Positions 11,936 to 25,554 are shown, numbered from the stretch's first letter. The stretch: 64,000 nt of DNA from Pisaster brevispinus (GCA_023634235.1 JAMKCF010000013.1:14571705-14635704); one strand, 5' to 3'. Numbers and translations: made by a program. Notes: a model not told the origin generated them from the sequence alone.

Positions 11936-12339
11936 ATAAGTTGTACGACTATATTTCTTGCGTGATGACGTACTTTGAAGCACAATCCACAGGCCAGCCA
12001 GCCAGCATCTTTAAAAATCACATTGCACAGTGAACTACGTGTTAAGTTTGCCAAAAATGAAAAGGATAGAAAGCGACTTGTCTTTACTCTACGGTTGAGC
12101 TTTGTATTTGCCAGTCGTGGATAAGTTAGGATTAAGGTCACGTTTTTAAAAAAATGAAACTATTTCACAATGGTGAAGCTATCGCTAAACCATACAGAAA
12201 AGACCATGGAAAATAGTTAACGATTACAACTTGGGGAAAGATCGTATTTTCACTCTACCTCGAAAAATAACTGAAAACCTATAAACGGCCATGAGTCGAA
12301 GAAACACATCCCATACAACCCACAAGCTCCTCTACCAAA

Positions 12340-12560
12340 CAATATTTCCCTCTATGCGACCAATCCAAACAGTAATTTTCCCGCTTTTGTTATGTTGTTT
12401 ATGACTCTGATTGGCGGACCACCCATAGCAGCAAGGGCATAGCATGGGCAGAGTGACAACTGGTTTATGTCAGAAAGCAGTGTTTGGATTATCGTACTAC
12501 CCTCGACATGATGGACAGCCATTGCTTCGGCGCGTGACGTATGAATGAATATCGCTCGAT
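12340..12560. promoter_or_regulatory. candidate Gli-responsive promoter/enhancer
   Basis: An exact GACCACCCA (the Gli/Ci consensus) is at 12417-12425, a few bases from an inverted CCAAT motif (GATTGGCGG, about 12409-12417). A second CCAAT is at about 12359-12366 and a CRE-like TGACGTAT at about 12535. The nearest known gene in the right direction is patched, which in flies and vertebrates is a direct Gli/Ci target. One exact 9-mer in 44 kb is not statistically strong; the CCAAT neighbours add some support. Confidence 0.4.
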
Positions 12561-13789
12561 TACTGGCTGCGTGCGAAAGGTCGCACTTGTTTAACGGCTT
12601 CAGACGGTTTTTTGAAGATCTGCGATACACACTTCCAACAACACAAACTACACCGATGGATAGTTTCTGGAAAAGTGAAGCTAAGATGGTCCGCCAATTC
12701 TCGTTTGGGTTTTTTTTTCCAATGGATGTAGAAAAAACATTTTCGGTCATATTTTATTGCGTGTCGGAAAACCTCTTCATCAGAGTGTCGAAGAAATATG
12801 AACGCCTTTAAAAAAAATCGACAAGATCATGCGAAAGAGGGCGCTGTTAACAAAAAAATTAATAAAAACATGCTGGAGCTGAGCGCATTATCGTGAAACC
12901 ATGGACGATGCGATGCATTGCATATCGCCCCAATTCCTATACCCCTATATAGCAATAAAAGCTGGAATTTATAGCTTTTTTCGCTCCGTGGTTATACCAA
13001 AATAACCGTTTTGCGAGGATCAGCAGTCCCGAAGAATCTACCCGTTCTCGGCACGCCTCCCGCGCTGCTCGCCTCTCCACCGGCTGCTGCCGGCACGATC
13101 GGGGAAACACAACCACCAATGGATCTAAACATTCCCCACTCCGGAACAACATACACAAGCCGTCTGACCAGCAAGGGCGAGTTTATTTGTCCACTGGCGC
13201 CAATCGTAAAATGTCACATTCCCACTCGTTTTATTCCCAGATTTCTCCGTTCAAATCGGAAATGAGAGGGGATGTTGCACAAGCCAAACGTGTGTTTTAT
13301 GTCCTTGCCTTTTTGATATATCCTTTCCGTAATTCTGTTTCACCGGGCGCCGTCGAACCACCACGCCTGGATATTTTCAAGCATCACGGGCACAGCTGAG
13401 CGGCTGTTTTGCGCCCGCCACCGGCCGGTTGGTCATTTGCAATTTCCCGTGTCTAAGTTTTCATTTTACTCGCAATTCTCTCACACCTGGTCATTTTTTA
13501 ATGGGAGAAGACAAACATCTGGATGTTTTAATGCATGTCTTTCCATCACCACAACAATATTCGACTCAGCTTAAAGCAAGCTCTCGTCACGTCCGCGAGA
13601 GGAAATAAAAACTCAAGATTGCTTCACACTGACGTGCCAATCTGGGTCGATAACGCATACCACACTGCTCGCATTGTTGCAAGAAAAACTCTATCTTGGC
13701 CACGGGGAGAGGGTTCGTGCTCGGACCACAGCCCATAAAATGTGGTCAGAAATTCTTCCCAAAGTTGCGAGTTCCGGTAGAACATAGGA
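12561..13789. other. intergenic with GC-rich patches
   Basis: CpG-containing GC-richer patches at about 13010-13180 and 13340-13440. Open frames here on both strands are not recognisable and are not called genes. Confidence 0.4.
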
Positions 13790-14190
13790 ATTAACAAGTA
13801 AACTTGCGGGTCCATCCTAATGCACAAAACTCTTCGGGAGAAGTGTTGACTCTGATAAGAGTACTACCCGTCTTCTACTGTTCGAAACGTCGATACCACA
13901 TCGGTTCTTCTCAGGACCAACAAATCTCCCCAAAATTGTAATACATGGTTGTGCCCACAAGTTAACGAGCATAGTTTTTCTTATGATCCACACCAGGGCA
14001 AAAGCTTCAAGCGGCACTCATGTGTAAATCTCTTTTTGGCAAGGAGTGTCGGCTTTGAAGAGCTGGTATCGACGTTATCGCAGGAGAGTAAAACGTTCGT
14101 AACGCCGACACGACAACAACAGCTTTTTTGAGCCAAAACTCCTCCCAAAGAGAGATTACACATGGCTGTAGTACCCTCACATTTACCGGG
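13790..14190. mobile_element. two degraded foldback elements, family B
   Basis: The segments 13790-13990 and about 14040-14190 keep family hallmarks: ACTTGCGGGT at one end, TCTCCC and ACATGG near the other, and a central CTGATAAGAGTACTACC...TTCGAAACGTCG. The better-preserved members are at 15429-15550 and 31203-31395. Confidence 0.55.
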
Positions 14191-14589
14191 AATAGTTACT
14201 TCATGTTAAACCACACGGTGCAAATCTTCAAACGTCACACACACATAGCAAATGTTTTTATCGTTATGCTAAAGGGCCGAGGCAACTTTTGCAGACAACT
14301 TGGGAAGCCACCTGCATGCATTGCACCATGCAACTAAAACACATCTCTAAAGCAGCAAAACATACATTTTGTACAACAGTGTCCGACCATCCCCAATAAA
14401 ATACTAGTAAGTTGATAACTGGATGGAGATTGCATGTAAATTGCAATGTAAGAATTAGGCATAAATGGTGAACCTTGTCCAGGGAGACTCGGATAGTTTC
14501 CATGGATTGACTGGAGTGAGCCTACGGCCCAAGTATGGATGATGGTTGAAGGAGATGCGGGCACAAAATGCCTCCGTGATTTCCTTCCA

Positions 14590-14832
14590 GGGTACCGTGG
14601 CCTCCGTGGTACCCCTCAATGATACCCCTCCGGTGCCCCTCGTCGGTACCCCTTCGCGGTACCCCTCCATTGAGTCCCTCCGTTGTGCCCATCGGTAGTA
14701 CCTCTCCGTGGTGCCCCTCCGTGGTACCCCGTCGTGGTGCCCCTCCTCGGTGCCCCTGCGCGGTGCCCCTCCGTGGTACCCCACCGTAGTACACCACCGT
14801 GGTGCCCCTCCGCGGTACCCCTCCGTGTTTCC
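14590..14832. repeat. 15-bp GC-rich minisatellite (GGTRCCCCTCCGTGG units)
   Basis: About 16 imperfect units of a 15-base motif. Because the period is a multiple of three, it keeps frames open on both strands, giving a 178-codon minus-strand frame (14991-14455) of Gly/Arg/Thr/His-rich pentapeptides. That frame looks like a by-product of the repeat rather than a gene. Confidence 0.9.
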
Positions 14833-15428
14833 CTTGTATTTTCCCTCAGCTTGCCCCCAAATGAAGTTGCTACGCAGCTGTAGCTGGAGCCTTGAAGTAA
14901 CTGACACGAGTGTGATTGATTGATGTATACCTGTTACAGCGCCACCACTCGTCCAAAGCAAGCTAGGTGTATGTCGTCCGTGGTCCCTCATACATCACAC
15001 TAAACCACATACAACAAAAACTCCGCAAGCATTTTCTCCGAATACAGATCCCAACTTGATAAACCAAAATAAACACATTGGTTGTCTATAAAATGCTTAA
15101 ATACAGAATTTTTGAATATGGTATGATTTATTTTTTAAGTAAAATTAGAAATAGGTCGTTCAAATGGCACACGTTCAAACAAACACATTTTCATGTCAAT
15201 ATACATTAGGGTATGGGTTCCAACTTTTGAAACTGGCAGGGCACGATTTCCTGAGACCGGTTGGCCGTTACGCAGAAAACGCTGCTTAGATTATGTCATT
15301 GCTAAGCAAACAAAATAATATATTAAATATATATAAATTGAAAGGGTTATCAATTTCATCAATCTAACTGTTACGGCAACTTGGCTGGTAACCTAGGCCT
15401 ATCTCTGCTAAGGTAATTATCAATTAAA

Positions 15429-15600
15429 CTTGCGGGTACCACCATGAATAACATCTTGTTTGGGAGAGGCGTTGGTTCTGAGAAGAACCATTGTAGTCTC
15501 AGAACCAAGCCTTCTCCCAAACGAGATTTTATACATGGCTGTACCCGCATTATGTCATCCACGCCATGCAAAGCTTCCAACGTCACTTCCTCTGCTAAGT
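15429..15600. mobile_element. foldback MITE, family B
   Basis: Imperfect inverted repeat with arms 15430-15482 and 15498-15550 (TTGGGAGAGGCGTTGGTTCT and its counterpart; outer ends TGCGGGTAC / GTACCCGCA). The 3' flank CCATGCAAAG resembles the flank of the 31.2-kb copy, so the element may extend beyond the arms. Confidence 0.8.
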
Positions 15601-16737
15601 AAGTTTTGTCTGTGCTTAGCAAAGACATTTTCTATGCAGTTTTTGATTTCCAAACGCACGGTCAAAAGTTGAGCAAAACCGCCCTGAATCAACCGTCAAA
15701 CGTCCGCAATAAAATATTGACTTTTGTCAAATTTGATTAATATCCTTTCGCTAAAAGATAAATACGAGCCACAAGCGACGATTATTCCGGTTCCAGACTG
15801 ATTGAGCACCTCGCACGAAATCAGGAAGATTAGCGGGGCTTTTTGTGAATACAAGTCGCCCAGGGGAACAGTTTCGAGAGTGGCCGTCCCCGTAGAACTG
15901 AACAAACGGGGGGAGTGTGGGATTATGGGCAGACGGTGGAAGAATGCTACAATGTGACGGGAGTAAAATGGACGAAAGTTGTGGTATTTTCCTCGTACAA
16001 TTGCCACTCAATTCCATACTTTATTAGTTTGCTTTCAGGATGTTAGTGGGCTCAGGCAAATTTGCATTTTGCAGGATGATCAAAAGGAACATTCAAAGAC
16101 GGAAAAATGAGTTTTAATTAAATTGAGAATGTACCCACAGTGAAGTAATTAAAAAGCATGATTGAAAAACGCCTCAGTGTACAACGGAGTATAGGCAATA
16201 TACCTAGTTTTCGGGGGTTAAATTCAAAGAAACTTCATTTTGGCCCTGGGTAGCAACACCGGTTTTCATTAAACCATGAAATAATTTATTGTCCGGTCCA
16301 AAAGCTTCAACTGCTGAGAACTGTCCAAAAGCGTAATGCATTTTCTGGTTCAATTTGTGGAAGTTTTAACTGCAGGGGTGAATTACGAGATGACGCTAGA
16401 TCACAATTTTACTAAGTGCATCAGACAAACCATACTAAGCAGAAACCAGTTACCAACCACAACAAACTGGCCCCTTCCAATTTGTACTTTAGTAGCGATA
16501 CTTACTATAGTACAAAGCAACTTTCTGACACTGGGTCTCCCAATGGACGAAATGACAACTCGATTCTGGGATAACATGAATACTATAGCCTACTTGGTGT
16601 TTCATACAGCCCAAGTGCAGCAGTAAAAGAAACCACACGAGAACTTTCGAGAGATGGTCAGATTTCGCACAGGATGAAACCCCAGACAGCCATCGTCACG
16701 TTTACACAGCGTTCGTTTCCCGCCAGTCAGAGTGAGC

Positions 16738-16772
<35 letters not shown>

Positions 16773-17706
16773 GGAGAAGAAAGGAAAAAAAAAATACTCG
16801 ACGTTGATGTGAATTCGACTAGACAAGGCGAGTGACCTCATTTGACCCTCGCATTTCTGCCACCAGTGGATATTAGCACTGTGCTTCATTGGTAATTCAA
16901 CAGGGTGCAATCAGTCGCAGAGATACCATCTAGGAATCGAAATAACAGCAATTATGAAATTGGAGGGGGGTTTTGGGGGACTGGGATTTCATGTTCATAG
17001 GTGAATCAAGGACGTCAAACGCCGAAATTATACCCGCGATTTCAAGTCACAATCGGATCATAAAACGAACTTTCATTCCATGTTGTTCACTCTATTTCAG
17101 GACATTCTGTTTTAACATAATGCCATTAGACACTTCACCAAAACGAGGCCAGCTGGAAATTGGTCTGGTACCTTTATTTTTAACCAGCACTGATGTCGTA
17201 TTACTATTAGCACCCACGGAACAAGATCTTGCACGAATATGCTCTATAAGACAGCAGAGAGTTCGCTCAAAAATAACTGTCAGTAACTAGAGAAGGGCGT
17301 CACCGTAACTCGCTTCCTTTGCAAACTTCACAGTTTATGACGTGTATAAACAAAGAATCTCTCTTATTTTTTTTAATAATTATTGTGACAAGGGGTTTGC
17401 CAGTTGTCAGGACACGGTCTTGGAATGTCCGACGGTACTCGTGTATTTTCTTGTTTAGAAGATCTCGCCTGAGGGCGCTGCTCCTTTCGGACTGAAACAA
17501 CAAAACAAAAGACCAGGGGTCCATGGTGTAACCTTGGACTCACAAGTCAAGGAAAGTACATTATTGCAACTGTCAGTATAAAACTATAATGCGCAAAGCT
17601 AAAGTGTGCTAACCACGTTGCAATCGCATGCCAGGTTGAAATGGTTTAATAACGGTACCTGAGTAAAGGACGCAACAAATTATGGTTTATGGCAGAAGAT
17701 GTTGTA
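15601..17706. other. intergenic
   Basis: Contains the GA microsatellite below. A 96-codon plus-strand open frame at 16336-16626 is not recognisable. Nothing else is supported. Confidence 0.4.
16737..16775. repeat. (GA)n microsatellite
   Basis: AG/GA dinucleotide tract with two GC interruptions. Confidence 0.95.
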
Positions 17707-18090
17707 CACAGGGTTGGTAGAGCTGACAAAATAGTCGCACACAGTGTTCATGTTTTGAGTGATCAACCATCAACATGAAATAACAAACCGGCGAACATTT
17801 GGGATTCATCCGTTGTGCGAGTCTGGAGAAAATTGTGAAAAACCAAGCACAATTTCCAGCATATAAACATGATAAACTTAAATTTTGGTTGTAACAACCG
17901 AAATCAGCTGTTGCAAATTTTTAGGGTTTTCAGTTTTCTCGAACACGACTTCACTTCAGAGGGGAATGTTTCACACAGCAAAAATTGGTTCCAGTATGAA
18001 CTTCATAATCAGTAACCTTTCTGGCTAAAATTAAACAATGAAGTGTACATCCTTACCGGTTACGTAATACCTTCAAATACATTGAGCAAC
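17707..18090. repeat. dispersed repeat family A, copy 2
   Basis: Diverged copy of the 9410-9860 element, in the same orientation and without the 111-bp internal duplication, suggesting that the duplication arose in copy 1. Confidence 0.8.
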
Positions 18091-18233
18091 CGACTACAAC
18101 GTTCGTTACAAAGCAGTGTAATTTTAAAGTCGCCTGAACTGCTAGCAAGTTTGTGGGTAACTGTCTCGCGTTCTGACCAATTTTGTTATTAGAGTCAATT
18201 TTGCTATGACTGTTAATTGTCTCGTGTGACATG

Positions 18234-18249
18234 CCCCCCCCCCCCCCCC
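18234..18249. repeat. poly(C) tract
   Basis: Sixteen consecutive C residues. Similar C or G runs occur at 23867-23880, 35466-35480, 49920-49932 and 59815-59833. Confidence 0.95.
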
Positions 18250-21200
18250 AGTCCAGCTAACCGATCAAGAAGCTTCTACGCAATCAGAACAACAGAAAAT
18301 GACGGTTGAGTGGCACGCCCGCTATCGTCTCGAAAGTTTCCAATTTTAATGAAAGCTTGTTCTTTATCAACTTGATGCTGGTATCAAAATGTGCTTGGAA
18401 ACATTTCCGTCTGAAATACTGCAATGTATTTGGGAAATGCTCCCATCAAAACAAAGTTTCTTGTTTCCATTCGGGAACTCGAAATAGACGCATTATCTTG
18501 CTTTGGATCCTTCCAATAAATGATTTTCGAAAACGTGACCACAAAATTTCATGAAATTGTTTGATGCATGTGGGGCAGATCCTATAGGGGAAGTTGTTGT
18601 ACCTTTGTTAGTACAAGCATAGAATTTGGCACACAGTCAGAACATGCAATGAGAAATGTATTTGGCTGTAGAGCCACTCGCAGATTTTGTCCTGTTTGCA
18701 GGTAGAATAACAGGCAATTAGCAATTTATTCAAAATGTTCAAACCGGATTGCTTGTTAATCTACCTATATATGTATTTTTCAAATGACAAATCAGCGACG
18801 GACCTATAACCAAATATCTTTCTCATGACATATTCTGACTGTGTGCCAAATTCCATGCCTGTACCATCAAATGCACAATCCCGTCACCTACCTGCCGTAC
18901 TAAAAGTAAAGTTTATTGAGAAGTAACCAAAAGAGAACGTCGGAGACGTGTAGGGCCAAGTTAGTCTGTAAGGTCAGACGGACCTCACGTCCCAGCCTCG
19001 GTTTAGGTTCCATTGATTTGTACGAGAGTTAAACAAAATGGCTGCACCACAATCCAAGTTACGTGCCGTTAGTTTGTCGTACGGTTACGTTATGGAGTGA
19101 AGTCATTTTGTCACTTTCAAAAATGTCACATTTCGCAATCAATTTGATAATTTGACAACCAATGTTTTTATTCTTCGTAAAATGTTGGTCATCCATCCGA
19201 ACTGCAAGTCGACAAACTTGACAAAGTGGCACATCTTTAGACGTACTTTAGAATCCATGAATTGGACTTGGTCTGAAAAATCTATGTTGGCATAAAATTA
19301 TAAATACTTGTTGGGTGGGCCGAGGTTTTTGGAAGACCTGTTTGCATTTATACGAAAACAAGTTCTTTCATAGCTAGCCTGTATAGCAATACATTCACCT
19401 AAGACCATTACCTATAGAAACCGCACTTAATCCGTACCTCCACCGTACAATACAAGCAGACAGTCATTCAAGTTCACTTATCTCTCCACTAGCCTCCTTG
19501 ATGAGATTTAGAGTGGATTAAAGGATTAAGGACGATGAAGGGCCTGGTAGCACTTTGAAGAACACAAATTCAAGCGCTTTCGAGGAAATGATACAGTCTT
19601 GGTGCAAGACGTTCTTACGTTGTTGCTTGCAAAAACATGCACACCTAAACAGTACGTTGTAACCGCGATAGTCGAGTGAAAAAATGAACAACGTCTTGCA
19701 ACAAGACTAGAGAGTGTTACGCGTCAGCCAAGGTGCAATTTAAATTTAAAAAGATGTTGATTAACTATGTGTTTGGTTGTATCTGGGACCTCCGATTAAA
19801 AGTTGCGTTCACTTAATACTTGGTGTATAGGCTCTCGCTTAATACTTTTGTGGTGTTGGCTCCTCTCAATTAATACTTTTGTGGTGTACGCTATCCTAAA
19901 AAAATCACATGGAATTCACAACAACAACAACGTTTGAAAAAGGTGGTACAGACAGCTTTCCATGATATTTCTGAAATTCTACCACTTGCACTTTATGGCA
20001 CTGTGGTGCCACTGTTGTAGAGCCAGACTGAAATCATAGTTTATCATGAACACAACTGGTGGAAGTTAGCAGTCTTACCGTGGCGTCCCGCGACAGAACG
20101 ATCCAACAGTTTTTGTTTCAGGTGTATTTATATTGGTTAGACTGGAAATAAAAATGTTCTCAAATTTACGCATAACTTACATGGAATAAAGATGGCCATA
20201 GTGGGGAAAACTTCCCCTGAAATACTTTTGCTTGAAATGCTATAGTTCTTAGAAATCTTACGTTTGAAACAGTAGATGAGAGTTTTCACGAATTGCTTGT
20301 GACTCCATTGACCGATTGAGCTTAAACTTCCACAAGTTTATTATTCCGGGTGCATGTTTGGTCAAAATGTGAATACTGTACTGGTCTCTGACAATTACCA
20401 ATGTTATCCACGTCTTTTAAGTAAACTAGTCAGTAAAGGAAGTATAATGTTTTATCGTAGAGAGACACATTATTTGAAAGTCTTCGCAACTAAAATGGAT
20501 TTGACAATTTCGATCGTATGTTTTGTACTCCCCCACAAGAAAGGTCCCAATTAGTATGTTGGCTTTAATGTAAAACTTTTAAGACCAGTAGATGAATCCC
20601 AACGAGTGGTCCTGCTGTGCTACTGGCAAATTTATTTCCCACAACGTAAACCACTGCCAACTTCCAACGTAGATTTGTTCCTATACATGAGACTGTTCAC
20701 GTGACTTTAAATTGAAGCCCTAAACAGTTAACAATACAAATATTGAAAGGAATTTTTTTTTTAGATGGATCTGTGACAGTGTTGGTGGAATCCTGAAAGT
20801 TGCAAGATGGTGTGAGACAAAAACAGTTAATAAACCCCGATAATTAATATAAATTTAAATTGAGATTTAATAACTGAAATCAGAAAGTTGAAGATAGGTA
20901 CGGTGCCTGAAAAAATGTATTACTTTATGATGTACAAGAATGAACATGTTTGGTATAAAGATTCTAAAATTTATAAAATTGATTTGTTTGAGTTTTTACG
21001 TACGCTCAAATCTCAAGGTGGTTTCTTCTAAATACTGGAAATAAATTCCAACGCACAATGAATTTCCGTACAATACAACCTGTCACACACACACAAATAT
21101 TGCATTTTTTCCGAAGTCACAAGACCTGCGAGTATTCAGTTGCAGTCATAACTCTAGGTGAGTTTTGTCTTTCAAACTTATTTTCCAAATAATGGAAATT

Positions 21201-21833
21201 GGGCCCAACGGTCCCTATGACAACGACGAGTATGATCATATAGAGGGAAGAGCTATGAATACGAGGTACCGTATATACATTACACAGCCATTCAACACGT
21301 CACGCACAAATATCACACTCTTATATATGTCACAAGACCTACGGAAAACGAACAAACCATACTCAAGAGCCAGTTGATCTTGATTATCATTAATGTTTTT
21401 AAAAAATCATCCCTATGCGCCTTGAAGGAATTTTGTTTATTAATAACAATATCCGGACATCCAATTGAAATTGATCTATGCTAACAAAAAAAGTAGTCTT
21501 CTAATCTCATTTCCGGTGACAACCTGTTTGATATCATTCAATTTATTGGAATTTTCCCCAAAGACCAATTTACACCACCACCGAGGACGGTCAGCAGCGC
21601 GCGTGTGGTCGAATTCTGGCCGGCCGGTTGCGCCCAAGACTCCCGGGGAAATTAAACAGGGGCTCGGTTTCATAACACCCCGGACTTCCAGACAAAACAA
21701 TTCCTGATTTACTTACACCAAACTGCCAGAAAGGAAATTAGACTGGTGGTGTCTACGAAATGTAAACGAAATGCCAGAAAACAGTGGCGTCCTCCATTTT
21801 TTGGTAAACATTTTTTCCCCAATTACGCCTTAC
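18250..21833. other. intergenic, one short tandem repeat
   Basis: A roughly 30-base tandem repeat (CTTAATACTTTTGTGGTGT, three units) lies at about 19812-19895. The word GACAATTACCAATGTT at about 20388 recurs in the 31.1-kb tandem repeat. No exon is supported. Confidence 0.5.
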
Positions 21834-21944
21834 CTGGTGTTCCTTGTTAGCCAAGTACGGCGACTCGTTGCCGTTTTCCAGTTTCACAATTGCGGACCGG
21901 CTTTCGCGACCAGCTATTCCTAGCGTCTTCGTTGACCACGTCAT
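21834..21944 (-). CDS. candidate alternative first coding exon (possibly patched)
   Basis: The ATG at 21944 is preceded in frame by TGA. It opens 37 codons of protein-like composition (starting MTWSTKTLGIAGRESRSAIV, ending ANKEHQ) and stops at an excellent CAG/gtaagg donor in phase 0. It lies on the strand of patched, 16 kb upstream of the canonical first exon, and phase 0 would join patched exon 2. A TATA-like TTATATAA lies about 18-25 bases before the ATG, close for a start site. No homology was recognised. It could be the first exon of another gene or a chance frame. Confidence 0.35.
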
Positions 21945-24900
21945 TTCTATCCCTCACAATTATATAATCCAAATGAATCCAGAAAAGAGGCGAACATCAA
22001 GGGCTTTTACATCCTTGGGTCTCTGATATCGCTTGGGTAATTTTCCAGCAGGGGTGGTGCTATCTGGTCCATGTCCAAATCAGTATGCCCAAAAACAGAC
22101 CCCTTCTTGTGAGGTCGCGTTGCATCCGTGTAGCGCCTAATACTGCACTAGTGCCCAGTTCAAGTTACTTCCTTCGTCCTCGCTACACTGTGTGAGAGAC
22201 CTCTTTTTTTTTTTTCTGCTGCCCAAACTTCAAGTTCGTCAGACAACTCCTTTCTTCGTGGGCAACATAGACGTTAATAATCCAGTCTTCGAGTGTTTCT
22301 CTTTCTGAACATTGTAATTCGGGTTTTCGTTTCCATCAGGCGATCGAGTGTGGAAGGAATAATGCCGTCAGTTCGTGTACACACAGACCGGCACCAGCGT
22401 TGACTTGATGAAGAATGTAGACGCATAACCCAGAGATCCGAGCCACTGACACTGCATTGAAGAAATGAAGAAAAAAAACCACCCTGCGCATGCTCTAACG
22501 GCCCCAAATGCTCGTTTAGCCAAATTGATGGTGGGGACTGCATGTGTCACCCTGGGCTGAATATTGTGTTATTTTTTCGGTAAGCCCTCTGACAGCGGCA
22601 GCTGACGCTCCGAGCGTGGATCAGAAACGGATAGATGAAAAAAGCCTTCGCTAGTCGGACTCACTGGAACACCGATAGGGGGACACCTCAAATCCTGTCT
22701 GTCAGATCTAAGAAAACAGTTTGAACTCTTGTAAGTCCCGGGGAATCTCAGAAGGCCGTGGTTGTCAACTGCTCCAAGACCTTGTACGGTGGAACGCCCA
22801 GATGTTTCTTCTTATTTAATACGGAGGCGTGATAAAGAACCGAAGCGGGGAGGCCAAATTTCTTCTCACTTCTCAAGGTTTTCTGGCATTTTTTTATCCT
22901 TTCAAGATCCGTTTCTCTTCGAAAACCCTTGACGGCAGTTCTCAAAAACAATGGTACAGCATCAATTTTCTGAACCCCCCTTGATCTCTCTCAATGTATT
23001 TTTGTTCTATGATGTTTTCAGCATAAGATACCAATGCCCAAAGAAAGTGGCAATTTCGACGAATCCATCGCCGCAGAATAGAGTATCTTGGTTGTTGACC
23101 AGCTCCCGTGACTGTCACACTGAACGGATTCTCTTGAGTCGGGTTTCAATGTTGCATCCTGCAGTGAGGTCGAACCATCCCGACATCCGTGTATAGGTTT
23201 CTTAACTATAAAGCTCCGTTTTTACTTTACCATCGCGATGAAATGTCCCACCAATGGTCACTTTTATCGGGCCAGTCCAGACCGCTGGTCACTTCTGTTT
23301 TTCCATGGGCTTTTTTAAACCGAGGGTCAACCATGCCAGTTATCAGGACGGTACGACTGGTCAGCAAGGCTGATGGGCCAATACGGAGATCGTCAAAGGG
23401 TCAATAACTGGCGGTCCACGGCAGCTCTACGACCATCCTTCATGATTGGATTGCTAAAAGCTGGACTCTAAAGCACACTCGCTATGGTCTAAACCCACTC
23501 ATCCACCTAGACGCCCAAAGTTTCATTGTCCCCGTCAACAACCCCCAAGTACACAGAAGCATGAATAGCCTTCAACCCCCCCCCCCCTCCAATCCCATTC
23601 TATAGGCACTCCTCCATTTATCCCGACCACCGTGTCAGTCCATTCTTTTCCCTACCGGGCGGTGGGTCATTTGCCGGGCCCATTTCGGCTTCCACTACTG
23701 ACAAGCCTTTCTTCTTGTCATTTTCATAGTAACAAAGTGGTGTCGTCATTATAATGTTACCCACCAGACGTGTGACAACATAGAGGTGACGAGGTTGCAG
23801 CCAGGGTATTTTTGCGAAGGCAGAGAAAACAACGGCGGGCCCTCATATCTTCCCCCACTTCACCCCCCCCCCCCCCCCCCAATGTCTTGGGCTGTTTTGA
23901 CTGCGGGTCTTAAAGTGCTTGCGAAACAATTGCGATTCTTAGAAAGCACCTAATGGGAAGAAATTCGTCTTCGTCACTATCGGGTTAGTCATCGCAAAGA
24001 ATACTGATTTTTTTAAAATTTATTTGACAAGTTACAAGAAAAATACTTACAAATACATACAAAATTGACAAATAGTCAGAAAACAGCAAGAAAATAAAAT
24101 TGTTTGCGAGGATAACACAAAAAAGTCAAAGATCTATTTCCACTGTGGTCCTCGGAGTGGAAACAAAGTTGGCACAGTCAATAACATCGACGAAACAGTA
24201 AATTTGACGTACTACAGCAAAATACAAGCAAATACAGGTTGGCACTTTTCGAAAGCAAATCACAAAATAAAGCACAAGAAGCACTAAAGCCCACTAAAAT
24301 AGAGAAATTAAGGACATGTAAAACAAATAAATGCCACGTGGCCTTTAATATAAAAAGCAAAAAACCGAAAATTGTACATGGATAAAAACAAAAAGGCTTT
24401 ATAAAAAGTTGCTTAAAAAACGGGAAATTCAAATAAGAAAGAAACCCATCATCTGTGCTGTGGAAAGATTTCATTTCCTACATAGTGTCTTCCACAACAT
24501 AAACAAAAAGTAATCATGAACAAAGGTTTTAAAGTTGATTTAGCTGACAGCATGTGTGGCAAGACCACATTATAATACCGTAAACATTTACGGGAGACGT
24601 AAATAAAACCCCGTAATGGCCAGTTTGTTATGGACAGAGGACATCGAATGCGGTACCGTTTGCCCGTAAATTTTACGATAAAAGTTCAGCACCACCCATG
24701 CCGACATGATAATTATCGTAAAATTACAAGAACTTGTCTGCAGCAAAGTTAGAACCAACATGGTGCAGTGCGGAATCCACCCAAACATTTTTCTATTTAA
24801 AAAAAACAGTCAAAGATACATTTTGACCCCGGTTGGGTCAACCCGACCTCCACCATCCAATAAGCCTGTCTGTTCGTAGGCAGTCTTGGTTCAAGACCCT

Positions 24901-25355
24901 TCTGTTTTTTGATATCCATGTGCTTTCTATCGGCAAGGGAAATAAACAACAGGAGCGTCTTGAATTAAGACTAGTCCTGGGGCGCTTCTTGTCCATTGGT
25001 TTATTGGGGACCTGGACCACCTTATTTGATGGGTTTTTTTCACAGGTTGTTGTGTGGTGTGTTAATGAAAACTCATCGACTAAAATGTGTTTGTCCTAAT
25101 GTTCCAACAATATGTGTACTGTCCTTTGTCCCAAAATATCCAACGGAACACACAGTGCAGTCCAAACGCGAATAACCAAAAGTCTGTTCCATGTTCCGTA
25201 GTGCAGTGCCACACCAGCAATGCAACTTAAGACGAGAAAACATACAGCGGGAAAATGATTTTAGTTTCGGCAATAACAAGTAAGTGCTCGTATTTGTTCA
25301 TTATTGAATAAGGAACTGAAATAGGTGTATGGTTTAGTGGTAGCATGCCGTAAGC
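21945..25355. other. intergenic with palindrome-rich segment
   Basis: At about 24575-24730 there are repeated palindromic GTAAA words (CCGTAAACATTTACGGG, CCCGTAAATTTTACG, ATCGTAAAATTAC). C tracts lie at 23578 and 23867. No exon is supported. Confidence 0.5.
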
Positions 25356-25360
25356 CCTGG

Positions 25361-25549
25361 GCCCAATTTCATAGAGCTGCTTAAGAAGAAAATATTGCTT
25401 AACAATTTTCAGCTAAGCAGAAATGAGCAGGATACCAGTCATAAATTGTACTTGTGGTATGCTAGTTTGGCTGGTAACCTTATTTTGGTAAGCATAACTT
25501 TGTTGTGCTTGGCTACTTTTTGTGCTTAAGCAGCTCTATGAAATAGGGC
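25361..25549. mobile_element. MITE family C, complete copy
   Basis: Terminal inverted repeats GCCCAATTTCATAGAGCTGC and its near-exact complement (ending GCAGCTCTATGAAATAGGGC) bound a 189-bp element. The 5-bp direct repeat CCTGG on both sides (25356-25360 and 25550-25554) may be a target-site duplication. No coding capacity. Confidence 0.85.
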
Positions 25550-25554
25550 CCTGG

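Noticed and set aside
12352..12750. 132-codon minus-strand frame
   Set aside because: No recognisable domain, unlikely composition, and it overlaps the CCAAT/Gli motif region.
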